From assembly GCA_040005555.1 (NCBI GenBank), contig JBDTYT010000001.1, forward strand, positions 1 through 64,000: 64,000 nucleotides of DNA, given 5' to 3'. Numbering within the stretch: position 1 is the first letter of the stretch; every line of letters begins with the position of its first letter. The notes beneath the pieces are model-generated. The model did no database searches, was not told the origin of the DNA, and was given only the letters and a program-made list of their open reading frames with translations. Below are positions 41,293 to 50,744 of the stretch, one piece after another. A program made the position numbers and the translations under genes. This DNA is from JBDTYT01 sp040005555. GTDB taxonomy: Bacteria; Actinomycetota; UBA4738; HRBIN12.

Positions 41293-42752
41293 GGCTCGGT
41301 CGATCCTTCCCGCTCCAACCGCCACGTGGTCCCGTCGACGGGCTTCGAGACATCGATGACGGTGCCGTCTCGAAGCACCAGCCGGAAGCACGTGAGCCGA
41401 ACGCCGTCGCGTTCCTCCAGCCAGGATCGTTCGACATCCACGGTCTCCTCCACGCCCCCCCACTCGACCGATCGCGGCCACTCCTCGGCCTTCGCGCCTT
41501 CGGAGAAGCGGATGACGATCTCAGGGGTACGCCCGATCCACCGGGGAAGGACCGGGCTCCACAGCAGGAACGCGATGCCGATGACTGCCACCGACCACCC
41601 CTCGCCGAAGGCCGGGAGCATGGGGATGGCGATGAGGGCGGCGACCACACGGGACAGGTTGTACGCGACGTCGTAGACGGCGAAGACCCGTCCGCGGTAC
41701 CCGTCCGGGACGGCCTCCTGCACCAGCGTGTCGACGGGGATCTTCTTCCACGCGAAGGTGAGCCCGATCGCGAAGCTCGCGACGAGTACCGACACCCCCG
41801 TGATGTACAGCGACACCGCGATCAGGACGAGACCACCCGCGAAGAAGGCGCCTGCGACGATCTGCTCCTTGGAGAACCGCTCCTCGAGCGTGCCGACGGT
41901 GAGGATGCCGAGCAGGACCCCGAGACCGCCCGCGCCGATCAGGTTCGAGAACGAGCCGACGCCCTGCTGGAAGCGCTCTCGGAACACCACGAGCGAGAGC
42001 ACGAGGACGATGCCCTGCCCCATCTGGTCGAGGGTGATCGAGACGATGGGCCCGATGGCCCTCGGCGTGTGGATCAGGTGCCCGATCCCGTCGGAGAACT
42101 CGCGCAGTACCCTGCGCGCCTCGTCGCGTACCGGCACTTCCGGAAGCTGGTGCGGTACGAGGGGAGATGTGATCCTGGTTGCGACGACGGACGCGAGCGT
42201 CCACATGACGCCGGCGGCGACGATCACCGGAACCGAGCCGGCCGCGTCCACCACTTTCCCCCCGACGAACACGCCCGCAAGCAAGGCCACCGTGCCCCCG
42301 ACGGTCGCCATCGAATTCGCCATGAGCAGGTCCTCGGTCGGGACGAGACGCGGCACCACCGCGACGGCGGTGGCGAGGTAGAAGCGGTTCACCGAGAGCA
42401 CTAGCAACGCTCCCGCGTAGAAGGCGACCGGCGCCCCGTGGGGGTCGAAGAGCACCAGCCACACGAGGCCCGCGCGGAGCCACGGCGCGATGACGAGGAT
42501 CTTCCTGCGCGACCACCGGTCGATGAACACGCCCGTGAACGGCCCGATGATCGAGAACGGCAACGAGATCACCAGCGTCGCGACGGCGAAACCGACGGTG
42601 GTGCTTTGCCGGTCCGGCGAGAACACCACCGATGCCACGAGCGAGGCCTGGAACAACCCGTCGGCCGATTGGCTCACCAGCCTGATGGCGAAGAGCCGTC
42701 GGAAATCGCTGCTTCGAAGTGCATCTCGGGCGCGCCGACTGGCCGGTCTCAC
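41289..42752 (-). CDS. MFS transporter with C-terminal soluble extension
   Basis: The 487-residue transporter has 12 predicted helices (RDALRSSDFRRLFAIRLVSQSADGLFQASL at the start, GPFTGVFIDRWSRRK after helix 2, PDGYRGRVFAVYDVAYNLSRV in the C-half). After residue 410 it has an unusual tail of about 75 residues with β-rich pattern (VEWGGVEETVDVERSWLEE, LTCFRLVLRDGTVIDVS). The tail resembles no domain I know and may sense cargo or bind a partner. The GTG follows a TAACGT box by 6 nt. Confidence 0.85.
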   Translation of the reverse strand: MRPASRRARDALRSSDFRRLFAIRLVSQSADGLFQASLVASVVFSPDRQSTTVGFAVATLVISLPFSIIGPFTGVFIDRWSRRKILVIAPWLRAGLVWLVLFDPHGAPVAFYAGALLVLSVNRFYLATAVAVVPRLVPTEDLLMANSMATVGGTVALLAGVFVGGKVVDAAGSVPVIVAAGVMWTLASVVATRITSPLVPHQLPEVPVRDEARRVLREFSDGIGHLIHTPRAIGPIVSITLDQMGQGIVLVLSLVVFRERFQQGVGSFSNLIGAGGLGVLLGILTVGTLEERFSKEQIVAGAFFAGGLVLIAVSLYITGVSVLVASFAIGLTFAWKKIPVDTLVQEAVPDGYRGRVFAVYDVAYNLSRVVAALIAIPMLPAFGEGWSVAVIGIAFLLWSPVLPRWIGRTPEIVIRFSEGAKAEEWPRSVEWGGVEETVDVERSWLEERDGVRLTCFRLVLRDGTVIDVSKPVDGTTWRLEREGSTEP

Positions 42753-42758
42753 GCGAGA

Positions 42759-42764
42759 ACGTTA
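42759..42764 (-). promoter_or_regulatory. −10 box TAACGT for the MFS gene
   Basis: TAACGT (minus strand) ends 6 nt before the GTG at 42752 and sits 15 bp beyond the ino1 terminator hairpin. Confidence 0.45.
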
Positions 42765-42778
42765 TAGCGGGCGATGAA

Positions 42779-42798
42779 GGGCTGCGGTTGCGCGGCCC
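42779..42798 (-). terminator. ino1 terminator hairpin
   Basis: An 8-bp stem (GGGCTGCG with CGCGGCCC, one G-U pair) with a 4-nt loop lies 19 bp downstream of the ino1 stop. It would separate ino1 from the co-directional MFS gene. Confidence 0.45.
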
Positions 42799-42817
42799 CT
42801 ATCCGACCGGCTTCTCG

Positions 42818-43945
42818 TTAAGCATCTGCGGGTTGAGCATCGAAGAACGCGGTCCAGTCGGCCGCCTTGCTCGCGCCGTTGCCGAGGATGAACTCCTCGA
42901 CCATCTCTCGGGCGGCCTCGTCACTGAACTGCACCGGCGGGGACTTCATGAAGTACGCGCTCGGGCCGATGAGCGGTCCGGCCACGCCGCGGTCTTTCGC
43001 GAGCTTCGCGGCGCGGAGCGCGTCGATCACGATCCCGGCCGAGTTCGGCGAGTCCCACACCTCGAGCTTGAGCTCGACCGTCAGCGGCACGTCGCCGAAG
43101 GCCTGGCCCTCGAGCCGGATCTGCGCCCACTTGCGGTCCTCGAGCCACGGCACGTAGTCCGACGGCCCGATGTGGATGTCCTTGTTGTTGAGCGACTTCC
43201 GCAGCTGCGATTGCACGGACTGTGTCTTGGACTGCTTCTTCGAGACGAGACGCTCACGCTCAAGCATGTTCATGAAGTCCATGTTGCCGCCGAAGTTCAG
43301 CTGGTACGTGCGGTTGAGCTTCACGCCACGATCCTCGAACAGCTTCGCGAGCACCCTGTGAACGATGGTGGCTCCGACCTGGCTCTTGACGTCGTCGCCC
43401 ACGATCGGCACGCCCGCCTCGACGAAGCGACGCGCCCACGCCGGGTCGGATGCGATGAAGACCGGCAAGCAGTTCACGAATGCAACGTCGGCGTCGATCG
43501 CGCACTGCGCGTAGAACTTCGCCGCCTGCTCGGAGCCGACGGGTAGATAGCACACGAGCACGTCGGCCTCGGAGTCGCGGAGCACCTGGGTCACGTCGAC
43601 CTCCGGCTGATCGGACTCCTCGACGGTCTCGCGGTAGTACTTGCCGAGCCCGTCGAGCGTGCGGCCGCGCTGCACGGTGATACCGGTCGGGGCAACATCC
43701 GCGAACCGGATCGTGTTGTTCGGCTCCGACAAGATGGCCTCGGCCACGTCGGTGCCCACCTTCTTCGCGTCCACGTCCAGCGCCGCGACGAGCTCGATAT
43801 CGCGGATGTGGTAGCCGCCGAACTCCACGTGCATCAGGCCCGGGACGGTGTCCTCGGGGGCGGCGTCCTTGTAGTACTCGAGCCCTTGGATGAGCGACGA
43901 GGCGCAGTTGCCCACGCCGACGATCGCGAGACGGACCTTACTCAT
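42818..43945 (-). CDS. ino1: myo-inositol-1-phosphate synthase
   Basis: The 375-residue actinobacterial/archaeal-type synthase has the NAD-binding [16 protein letters not shown], the [11 protein letters not shown] strand, [11 protein letters not shown], the active-site [12 protein letters not shown], and [22 protein letters not shown]. It makes inositol 1-phosphate from glucose 6-phosphate for phosphatidylinositol lipids and mycothiol. It is translationally coupled (ATGA) to the PadR regulator upstream, as in mycobacteria (Rv0046c-Rv0047c). Confidence 0.95.
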   Translation of the reverse strand: MSKVRLAIVGVGNCASSLIQGLEYYKDAAPEDTVPGLMHVEFGGYHIRDIELVAALDVDAKKVGTDVAEAILSEPNNTIRFADVAPTGITVQRGRTLDGLGKYYRETVEESDQPEVDVTQVLRDSEADVLVCYLPVGSEQAAKFYAQCAIDADVAFVNCLPVFIASDPAWARRFVEAGVPIVGDDVKSQVGATIVHRVLAKLFEDRGVKLNRTYQLNFGGNMDFMNMLERERLVSKKQSKTQSVQSQLRKSLNNKDIHIGPSDYVPWLEDRKWAQIRLEGQAFGDVPLTVELKLEVWDSPNSAGIVIDALRAAKLAKDRGVAGPLIGPSAYFMKSPPVQFSDEAAREMVEEFILGNGASKAADWTAFFDAQPADA

Positions 43946-44529
43946 GAGGCGCGCTCCTTTCTGCGAAGCGCACGTGTCTCCCGGCGCTTCGTTCCCCCTC
44001 TGGTCGGTGCGGGCTGGCGACGCTCCGCCGCGATGAGGCCGTTCAGCCAGTCGATGTCCTGCTCGGTCGTGTCGCGGCCGTGCTGCATGAGAGAAAGCGT
44101 GTACGTGTCGAAGCCGCCGCCGGTCGCGGCGAGGGAGGTCTGGATCGTGGACAGGCGCTCTTCCAGGAACGCCCTGCGGCGCTCGAGCAAGCGGATCCGC
44201 GTGTCGGGGGCGAGGTACTTGAAGAAGGCGAGTCGCACGCGGAAGCGGTTGTCCTCGGTGGAGGTGTCGTGGCCGGCGTCCTCGAGGAGCTGCAGGAACA
44301 CCTGCTCGCCCTTCTCGGTGATGCGGTACACGTTCTTGCGGCGGCCGACCTCTTGCTCGTCGAAGACCTGCTCGACGGCGCCGTCCTTCTCGAGGCGTCG
44401 AAGCGACGGGTAGAGCGAGCCGTAGGAGACGCGCCAGAACCCGCCCAGCGTGTCGGTGAGCCGTTTCGAGAGCTGATATCCGTGCATCGACCGCTCTTTC
44501 AGCAGGCCGAGGATCGCGAGCTCGAGCAT
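43942..44529 (-). CDS. PadR-family regulator of ino1
   Basis: The 195-residue protein has an N-terminal PadR winged helix ([55 protein letters not shown]) and a Vir-like C-terminal helical domain ending in a basic tail. It precedes ino1 with a 4-nt overlap and likely represses its own operon. An AAAGG ribosome site lies about 9 nt before the ATG, and an AT-rich operator cluster lies upstream. Confidence 0.9.
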   Translation of the reverse strand: MLELAILGLLKERSMHGYQLSKRLTDTLGGFWRVSYGSLYPSLRRLEKDGAVEQVFDEQEVGRRKNVYRITEKGEQVFLQLLEDAGHDTSTEDNRFRVRLAFFKYLAPDTRIRLLERRRAFLEERLSTIQTSLAATGGGFDTYTLSLMQHGRDTTEQDIDWLNGLIAAERRQPAPTRGGTKRRETRALRRKERAS

Positions 44530-44542
44530 CCGATGGTGCCTT

Positions 44543-44590
44543 TCTATAGCGTTCCGATATAGCGGTCGTATGTATCGACCCGATATATCT
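44543..44590 (-). promoter_or_regulatory. padR-ino1 promoter/operator cluster
   Basis: The region upstream of padR is strikingly AT-rich. It holds the palindrome GATATATC (44582-44589), an inverted repeat GGTCG...CGACC (44564-44580, 7-nt spacer) and a repeated CTATA/GATATA element. These are good candidates for PadR binding sites overlapping the promoter. Confidence 0.55.
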
Positions 44591-44595
44591 AACCG

Positions 44596-45819
44596 CTACC
44601 TGGTGGCGGCGTCAACCCGGGCTCGAGCCACCGGCGCGGGCACGGGATGGCGTCCGGACGCCAGCGCCAGGCACGCGGCGGCCGCTCCGAGCACCCCGCA
44701 TCCTACCCATAGCACGTCCGGGTTTCTCGCGTACACGCTGGTGCCGAGCACCGGTCCCACCATCCAGGCGATCCCGTACATCGACCCGAAAGCAGACTGG
44801 TAGCGGCCGCGAGCGTGCTCCGGGGCCCGGTCCGCGGCGATGGCCGAGGTCATCGGGGACTCGATCATCTCGCCCGCGGTCCAGATGAGGATCATCGCCA
44901 CGAGCCCGGGGAGCGCGTGCGCGAACAGCAGTGAGAAGAACCCGAGTCCGATGAGCAGCTCGCCGAGGGCGACCATCGTCGTGCGCGTGTGCCGCTGCGT
45001 CCAGGCGATGACCGGCAGCTCGATGAGCACCACGATCATGCCGTTGAGCGCCTGGAGGAATCCGTAGGTCGACGGCCCGAATCCCACGTCGCGCACATGG
45101 AGCGGGAGCGTCGACACGTTCTGCGAGTAGACGATGCCCGAGACGAGCACGGCGCCGAGGAACAGCAGAAACCCCCTGTCCTCGAGGATCGCGTGCCGGG
45201 CCTTCTGGAGGTGCTGCTCCTCGCGAGCCTTCGTGCGGACGCCGTGGGGCAACGCGACGAGCGAGATCACGCCGAACGTGGCCGACGTCGCTGCGTCGCC
45301 CCAGAAGAGCCAGCTGAAGTTGTGCTCCGCGAGCAGACCGCCGAGGGCCAGCCCGCACGCCCAGCCGATGTTCACCGCCAGTCGGTAGAGGGTGAACGCG
45401 GTCACGCGCTGTTCGCTCGGCAGCAGGTCCGCGATGAGCGCGCCGGAGGCCGGCCGGTAGAGCTCACCGAACAGCGCGATGGCGAACATCAGCGGATAGA
45501 TGGCGGCGAGGCTCGAGGCGCGCCAGAGCGTGAGCGTGAAGGCCGCCCCGGCGAGCATCGAGAGCGCGATGGTGTTCCGGCGTCCCAGGCGGTCCGCGAG
45601 GAGTCCTCCCGCGCCCTGCGCGATGAGGCCGCCCAGCCCGTAACAGGCGATCGCGAGGCCCGCCTGCGGCGGTGAGTATCCGCGTCGCGTCAGGTACAGC
45701 GTGATGAAGGGCAACACGAAGGTACCGAGTCGGTTCACGAACGAGCCGACGAACAAGATCCACGCTTCGCGCGGCATCGCGCGGAGGTTCTGGCGCAGGC
45801 TGGTGCGGGGCTCGCTCAC
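44596..45819 (-). CDS. MFS transporter
   Basis: The 407-residue transporter has 12 helices. Motif A is clear after helix 2 ([12 protein letters not shown]), with [34 protein letters not shown] in helices 4-5, the drug-proton antiporter pattern also seen in MDR-type exporters. The substrate is unknown. The GTG start lies 13 nt upstream of the lipoprotein stop on the same strand, so the two may be co-transcribed. Confidence 0.85.
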   Translation of the reverse strand: MSEPRTSLRQNLRAMPREAWILFVGSFVNRLGTFVLPFITLYLTRRGYSPPQAGLAIACYGLGGLIAQGAGGLLADRLGRRNTIALSMLAGAAFTLTLWRASSLAAIYPLMFAIALFGELYRPASGALIADLLPSEQRVTAFTLYRLAVNIGWACGLALGGLLAEHNFSWLFWGDAATSATFGVISLVALPHGVRTKAREEQHLQKARHAILEDRGFLLFLGAVLVSGIVYSQNVSTLPLHVRDVGFGPSTYGFLQALNGMIVVLIELPVIAWTQRHTRTTMVALGELLIGLGFFSLLFAHALPGLVAMILIWTAGEMIESPMTSAIAADRAPEHARGRYQSAFGSMYGIAWMVGPVLGTSVYARNPDVLWVGCGVLGAAAACLALASGRHPVPAPVARARVDAATR

Positions 45820-45832
45820 GGGAGCGGCCAGC

Positions 45833-47119
45833 TTACGACGGCAGGCGCACCAACCTCGGCTCGCCGGCGCGGGACGGACACCACGTCGCGAGCGCCTCGC
45901 TGGACGAGGTCACGGTGGCGGCGGCCACGGTCAACGTCACCTCGATCGGTCCGTCGAGGCTGCGCCCGCACCAATCCGCGAGGGCCCACGCCGCGGTGAC
46001 CGGGTGGCGTGCCGGCAGGTACCCGGGAAGGTAACCCTCGGTGAGGACGAGATGGCGCCCCCCGACGTCGATCGGTCGGCCGTGGACGTCGGCGAACACG
46101 AGGTGCACCACCTCGTGGACCCGGCAGGCTTCGACGCCGCGTTTCGTGATGGGCATCGAGATCCCGACCTCGAGGGACCCGAGAGGCTGGCCGGCTGCGA
46201 TGGGGCCGAACCGCAGCTGGTCCGGTCGACAGATCGGCAAGGTGCTCGGGTCTCGGGAGAGCCACGGCGCCGGCGGGCGCGGGATGTCGGAGCGAGGCGT
46301 GAACCGCACCGCGATCGCGGTGAGATCGGTGATCGGTCGGGCGCTCTCGGATCGTGGATCGGTGAAGAGCGAGATCGGAGCGGCGTTCTCGCCCCGTTCG
46401 CGGGGCACGATGAACACGTAGCCGGGCGCAACCTGAGGTGGACGCGTGACCTTCGTGCACGTTCCGAGGTTCGGGGCGACCTGGAAGCGCACGTAGGAGA
46501 ACCGGACGGTCGGCGTGCTGAGCTGAAGCGTGGGCCCACACGCGGCGAACGCCGTCGAGCCCGCGATGACCCGTGTGCCGTCCGGGAGGTCGGGCGTGAA
46601 CGCGTTCAGTCGCGCACCGGCCTTCACGACGGGGTCCGTGACGCGCAGCCGCGGGCCCTGCTCGAGCAGGATGCGTCCGCTCGTCACGTCCGTGACGCTC
46701 CAGATCCCGTTCGGCCCGGCGCGCGCGAGCCGCTTCAAGATCACCTCTTGGTCGAACGCGGCACCGCTCGGCGGGCACCCGTTCGCATCGCAGAGCCAGA
46801 CGCGGGCGATCTCGATGCCGGAGTCGAGCCGCCAGCGCTGGTCGCGGACGACGCGCGAGCCGTCCCAGCCGAGCACTTGGCTCGCGAACCGTTGCGCCGT
46901 GGCTTGAGCATCGATCCGCCAGTCGAGCGCGGCAGAGCCCTCGTCGACAGAGGTTTGCGCCTGCATCGCGGCCGAGAGCGTCTGCTCAGGCCACAGGGCG
47001 GCAAACCGGAGGGCGGTCACGACCGATGGAGTGGGCGCCGACCGGCCCGGGGGCCCCGTGCACGCGGGAAGGAGCCCGATCGTCATCGCCACTGCGATGA
47101 ACGTCCGACGAGCCCTCAT
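45833..47119 (-). CDS. lipoprotein with GerMN-like C-terminal region, unknown
   Basis: The 428-residue protein has a lipoprotein signal ending LLPAC, a long extracytoplasmic region with four to six cysteines (WLCDANGCP, AACGPT, GTCTK, LPICRP, EACRVHE, DWCGRS), and the motif VEACRVHEVVHLVFADVHGRPIDVGG. The overall family is not recognised. I chose the ATG at 47119 because GGAGG lies 9-10 nt upstream; the GTG three codons earlier would sit on the ribosome site. Confidence 0.6.
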   Translation of the reverse strand: MRARRTFIAVAMTIGLLPACTGPPGRSAPTPSVVTALRFAALWPEQTLSAAMQAQTSVDEGSAALDWRIDAQATAQRFASQVLGWDGSRVVRDQRWRLDSGIEIARVWLCDANGCPPSGAAFDQEVILKRLARAGPNGIWSVTDVTSGRILLEQGPRLRVTDPVVKAGARLNAFTPDLPDGTRVIAGSTAFAACGPTLQLSTPTVRFSYVRFQVAPNLGTCTKVTRPPQVAPGYVFIVPRERGENAAPISLFTDPRSESARPITDLTAIAVRFTPRSDIPRPPAPWLSRDPSTLPICRPDQLRFGPIAAGQPLGSLEVGISMPITKRGVEACRVHEVVHLVFADVHGRPIDVGGRHLVLTEGYLPGYLPARHPVTAAWALADWCGRSLDGPIEVTLTVAAATVTSSSEALATWCPSRAGEPRLVRLPS

Positions 47120-47183
47120 CGACGACACCTCCGCGTGTTGCTCCGAAGGACACTACCCCCAGATCCATCAGTGGCGCGACGGA

Positions 47184-47834
47184 CTATCGCCGGTAGTCGG
47201 TGGCGTACGGTGGCGGCTCGAGGCCGGGTGAGAGCTGGGGGTCGGGATCGGGTGCGCCCGGCTCGAGGTGCATCGGGACGACGCCCGCCCATACCGCGAG
47301 CTCGTAATCCTCGGGCTCGTCCTTCGGCGGACCGGTCCGTACCTTCGCGGAAGCTTCGTTCAGACCGATCGCCAAGATCGTGGTCTGGTTCAGCTCGCGC
47401 TCGTTCGGCATGCGAGCGTCGTTCGAGCGGCCATGGACGACGTGGTCGACCAGCGCCCTCTGCGCGGCGAACTTCTCCTCGGCATCGGTCACCGGCCGTG
47501 CCTTCCCGTACACCACCACCGAGCGGTAGTTCATCGAATGATGGAACGCGCTCCGGGCGAGCACTAGGCCGTCGATCAGCGTGACCTCGACGCAGATCTC
47601 CGCGTCGGTGCGGGCCGCACGGAGCGTGCGGCTGGCGTTCGAGCCGTGGATGTACAAGGTGTCACCGATGCGAGCGTGGATCGTGGGGATCACGCGCGGG
47701 TGACCGTCCACGATGTGGCCGACGTGGCAGATGAGCGCTTCGTCCAAGATCGCGTCGATCACCTCGCGCTCGTAGATCCCGCGCTCCGGGAGCCGGTGGA
47801 CCTGCGTGCGTTCGCTCGGCGCATCGGTCGGCAC
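47184..47834 (-). CDS. pyridoxamine 5'-phosphate oxidase-related flavoprotein
   Basis: The 216-residue split-barrel FMN-binding protein has the pattern ICHVGHIVDGHPRVIPTIHARIGDTLYIHGSNAS followed by DAEICVEVTLIDGLVLARSAFHHSMNYRSVVVYG. It belongs to the Nim/PNPOx-like group, often acting on small nitro or flavin/F420-linked substrates. A proline-rich tail ends the protein. The GTG start follows a TACCAT box by 6 nt. Confidence 0.88.
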   Translation of the reverse strand: MPTDAPSERTQVHRLPERGIYEREVIDAILDEALICHVGHIVDGHPRVIPTIHARIGDTLYIHGSNASRTLRAARTDAEICVEVTLIDGLVLARSAFHHSMNYRSVVVYGKARPVTDAEEKFAAQRALVDHVVHGRSNDARMPNERELNQTTILAIGLNEASAKVRTGPPKDEPEDYELAVWAGVVPMHLEPGAPDPDPQLSPGLEPPPYATDYRR

Positions 47835-47840
47835 GAGATG

Positions 47841-47846
47841 ATGGTA
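47841..47846 (-). promoter_or_regulatory. −10 box TACCAT for the PNPOx-like gene
   Basis: TACCAT (minus strand) ends 6 nt before the GTG at 47834. Confidence 0.45.
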
Positions 47847-47872
47847 ACGGGAACCTCCGGCGTGGCGAGGAA

Positions 47873-48733
47873 CTACCGGAAAGGGCCGGGCTGGCCGCCG
47901 CCCGGTTGGTTGCGCAGGAAGCGCTCGATCTCGGACGCCAGGTCCTCGCCCGAGGGGAGCTGCTCGTCGGTCTGTGCGTCTTCCAGCCGAGCGACGTAGG
48001 TCCGCGAATCCTCATCGGCCTCGACCGCCGCATCCAGGCGTTGACGCTGCGCCATCGCATCATCCGGCAGTGTCCCGAGCGGGATCTCGACGCCGAGATG
48101 GCGCCCGACGTGCTCGAGCAGCGAGATCGTCGCAGCGGCGAACGGCCCGCCGACGTAGTGGGGCACCTGCGCGAAGAATCCGACCGCCGGAAGGCCGGTC
48201 GCGGCGACCGCGAGCTCGAGCGTGCTGAGCGCCGCAGCCGGCACCCGCAGCAGCCCGTCGGGGCCCTGCGTCTCCTCGTGATGGAGCAACCCTGACCTGG
48301 ACGCCGTCGCGAGGATCGGGACGGGCCGAGTGTGGGGAACCGCGGCGGGGATCGAGCCGATGCTCACCCACTCGACCACACCCAGCCGCTGGGCGATCTC
48401 GACGAGGTCCTGGCCGAGCTCGCGCCACCGGAAGTCGGGCTCGGGGCCGGAGAACACCAGGACGTCTCGGTTCCCGAAACGGTTCTTCGCCACGCTGAGC
48501 TCGGGCCAGGTGAGCTCGGTGAGCGTGCCGTCGACGATGTCGAGCACGGGCCGCCGAGACCGATAGTCGTACAGAGCGTCCTGATCGAACGTGGCGAAGA
48601 TGTCCCCGCCGGAGGCCATGTGCGCGGCCGCGGCCGTCGATGCCCCGGCTCCGTCGATCCATCCGTCGAACGCCGCGACGATCACCGGCGCGAGGAGCGG
48701 CTCCGACGGCTCGGACAGCACGAACAGGGGCAT
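47873..48733 (-). CDS. PAC2-family protein (proteasome assembly chaperone-like)
   Basis: The 286-residue protein begins LFVLSEPSEPLLAPVIVAAFDGWIDGAGASTAAA, the hallmark of actinobacterial PAC2 proteins, and has VLVFSGPEPDFRWRELGQDLVEIA and FFAQVPHYVGGPFAAATISLLEHVGRHLG. Its role in bacteria is unknown; eukaryotic relatives help assemble 20S proteasomes. The ATG at 48733 follows a TATCCT box by 6 nt, which decides against the longer start at 48754. Confidence 0.87.
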   Translation of the reverse strand: MPLFVLSEPSEPLLAPVIVAAFDGWIDGAGASTAAAAHMASGGDIFATFDQDALYDYRSRRPVLDIVDGTLTELTWPELSVAKNRFGNRDVLVFSGPEPDFRWRELGQDLVEIAQRLGVVEWVSIGSIPAAVPHTRPVPILATASRSGLLHHEETQGPDGLLRVPAAALSTLELAVAATGLPAVGFFAQVPHYVGGPFAAATISLLEHVGRHLGVEIPLGTLPDDAMAQRQRLDAAVEADEDSRTYVARLEDAQTDEQLPSGEDLASEIERFLRNQPGGGQPGPFR

Positions 48734-48739
48734 CGCCCC

Positions 48740-48745
48740 AGGATA
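48740..48745 (-). promoter_or_regulatory. −10 box TATCCT for the PAC2 gene
   Basis: TATCCT (minus strand) ends 6 nt before the ATG at 48733 and lies between the two candidate starts, making the shorter one leaderless. Confidence 0.5.
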
Positions 48746-48784
48746 GTTGTCCATCAGTAGAACCGGGCGGATGGAGCGGCCCTG

Positions 48785-48790
48785 TAAGGT
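48785..48790 (+). promoter_or_regulatory. −10 box TAAGGT for the GNAT gene
   Basis: TAAGGT ends 6 nt before the ATG at 48797. Confidence 0.45.
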
Positions 48791-48796
48791 CCGACG

Positions 48797-49486
48797 ATGG
48801 CGCCCGAGCTGCCCGTGGGTGAGCCGGTGGACGGCATCGATGCGCAGCCGCCCTCGCGTGGACCCCTGGAAGGGCGGTTCGTGGCGCTCGAGCCTCTCGA
48901 GCCGCCGCGGCACGCGGAGCCGCTGTGGCGAGCCGCCCACGACGGGACGCCCGAAGCGAGGCGCCTGTGGACGTACATGCCCTACGGACCGTTCGAAAGC
49001 GTCCCCGAGATGCGGTCGTGGTTGGAAGGAGTCGCGGGGTCGACCGACCCGATGTTCTTCACGGTGCTTGCGGGCGAGGAGCGTATGCCCATCGGCATGG
49101 CGAGCTACCTCAACGTGGACACGGCGATGCGGCACATCGAGCTCGGTCACATCTGGTTCGCGCCCCGCGCGCAGCGGTCCGAGGCAAACACCGAGACGGC
49201 GTACCTGATGATGCGCGAGGCGTTCGAGCGGCTCCGCTACCGGCGCGTCGAGTGGAAGTGCGATGCCCTGAACGCCCGGTCGCGAGCCGCAGCCCTGCGT
49301 CTCGGCTTCACGTTCGAGGGCGTGTTCCGGCGGCACATGATCGTAAAGAGCCGCAACCGCGACACTGCGTGGTTCTCGGTCATCGACGCCGAGTGGCCCG
49401 GGGTCCGCTCGGCCCTCGAGCGGTGGCTGGCGAACGAGCCGGGGGCTCGTCCGTCGCTCGGGTCACTGCGCGATGCGGAGGGTTGA
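48797..49486 (+). CDS. RimJ/RimL-type GNAT acetyltransferase
   Basis: The 229-residue acetyltransferase has LEGRFVALEPLEPPRHAEPLWRA at the start, the central MASYLNVDTAMRHIELGHIWFAPRAQRSEANTE, and CDALNARSRAAALRLGFTFEGVFRRHMIVKSRNRDT, typical of the RimJ/RimL group that acetylates N-termini or small amines. Its TGA abuts the TCA (stop) of the convergent PotD gene without a gap. Confidence 0.88.
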   Translation: MAPELPVGEPVDGIDAQPPSRGPLEGRFVALEPLEPPRHAEPLWRAAHDGTPEARRLWTYMPYGPFESVPEMRSWLEGVAGSTDPMFFTVLAGEERMPIGMASYLNVDTAMRHIELGHIWFAPRAQRSEANTETAYLMMREAFERLRYRRVEWKCDALNARSRAAALRLGFTFEGVFRRHMIVKSRNRDTAWFSVIDAEWPGVRSALERWLANEPGARPSLGSLRDAEG

Positions 49487-50725
49487 TCAGCCGCCGTTGA
49501 TCACGCCGAGGAACGTGTCGTCCCACGTCTCTTGCTCGGTGGGCGACAGCACGCGGTAAGGGTGGATCTGGTCGGTCATGTCGGACGTCGGGAAGATCAA
49601 TGGGCTATCGGCGATGTCCTTGAACCCCGTGCTCTTCAGGACGTCCTGCGCCTCCGGGACCGGGGGGATCGCGCCGATCCAACTCGTCATCATCGCGGCG
49701 ATCTCGGGCTTGAAGACGAAGTCCATATAGGTGATGGCGTCGAGCGGATGCTCGGACCCTTGGGGGATGGAGAAGTAGTCGGTCCATTGAACCAGCCCTT
49801 CCTTCGGGACCGCGAACTTCATGTCCGGATAGCCGCTGATGTTCGACTGGTGGATGTCGGGTGACCACGCCATCGAGAGCGCGAGGTCGCCCGACTGCAG
49901 GTCGCCGATGTACCCCTGGCCGTAGTACTTGCGCACGATGCCCTTGTCTCGCTGCTCTCGGAGCAGGTCCGCGGCGGCATTCCAGTCCGACGGGGTCGAA
50001 TCCGACGGCTCGACACCCATGCCGAGCAGCGTGAGGTTCGGCATGTCCTCCGTGTCTCCGAACATGCCGACCTTGCCCTCGAACGCCGGGTCGAACAGAT
50101 CCATGATGCTCGTGATCTCGCGCCCGGTCTGGTCCGGGTTGTAACCGATCCCGGTCATGCCCGACGCGAACGGCAGCCCGTGACGGTGGTTCGGGTCGAA
50201 CGACGGATCCTTGAAGATATCGGCGGCGTGCGCGTTGAAGTTCAGTAGGAGCGAGTCATCGAGCGGGATGACGTAGTCCAGAGCGATCATGAGGGGGAAC
50301 CACCGCGGGTACCCCATCACGATCACGTCGAAGCCGGTCGACTGTCCGGCCGCGATCACCGGCTTGATCTTCGCGAAGAACGATGCGTAGTCGTCGATGA
50401 CCTCGAGGTAGTCGACCGTGATGCCGGTCTCCTTCGTGAACCGATCGAGCGAGGGATGGACGGTCTCGCCGTTGACCCTTGCCTTGTCCATGTAGAAGGG
50501 CCAGTTCGCGAAGGTGAACTGGCCGGTTTGCTTCTGCGCGCTCCAATCGAAGGCACCGGATGGGGCCGGGCTGCCGTTACTGCACGCGGCCAGCACGGAG
50601 GCGAGCGAGATCCCCGCGACCCCGACGCCCGCGCTCCGCAGGAGCCGCCGGCGCGTGAGGATCCGCGACCTCCCGAAACCAGGCCCCGAGGGAACGATCG
50701 GCGGATCGGGCACGGGCGTTGTCAT
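49487..50725 (-). CDS. polyamine-type ABC substrate-binding lipoprotein (PotD-like)
   Basis: The 412-residue protein has a twin-arginine signal (TRRRLLRSAG, Arg25-Arg27) with a lipobox LAAC (Cys48), then a spermidine/putrescine-binding fold (FTFANWPFYMD, FDVIVMGYPRWFPLMI, GLPFASGMTGIGYNPDQTG, PQGSEHPLDAITYMDFVFKP). It should bind a polyamine-like ligand outside the membrane. No PotABC genes are adjacent, so it is an orphan here. GAGGGGG lies 5 nt before the ATG. Confidence 0.88.
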   Translation of the reverse strand: MTTPVPDPPIVPSGPGFGRSRILTRRRLLRSAGVGVAGISLASVLAACSNGSPAPSGAFDWSAQKQTGQFTFANWPFYMDKARVNGETVHPSLDRFTKETGITVDYLEVIDDYASFFAKIKPVIAAGQSTGFDVIVMGYPRWFPLMIALDYVIPLDDSLLLNFNAHAADIFKDPSFDPNHRHGLPFASGMTGIGYNPDQTGREITSIMDLFDPAFEGKVGMFGDTEDMPNLTLLGMGVEPSDSTPSDWNAAADLLREQRDKGIVRKYYGQGYIGDLQSGDLALSMAWSPDIHQSNISGYPDMKFAVPKEGLVQWTDYFSIPQGSEHPLDAITYMDFVFKPEIAAMMTSWIGAIPPVPEAQDVLKSTGFKDIADSPLIFPTSDMTDQIHPYRVLSPTEQETWDDTFLGVINGG

Positions 50726-50744
50726 GGTGTCCCCCTCTTCGACG

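Noticed and set aside
45701..47584. 627-codon plus-strand frame
   Set aside because: It spans antisense to an MFS gene, a lipoprotein and a PNPOx-like gene; composition is Arg/Gly/Asp-rich with no domain.
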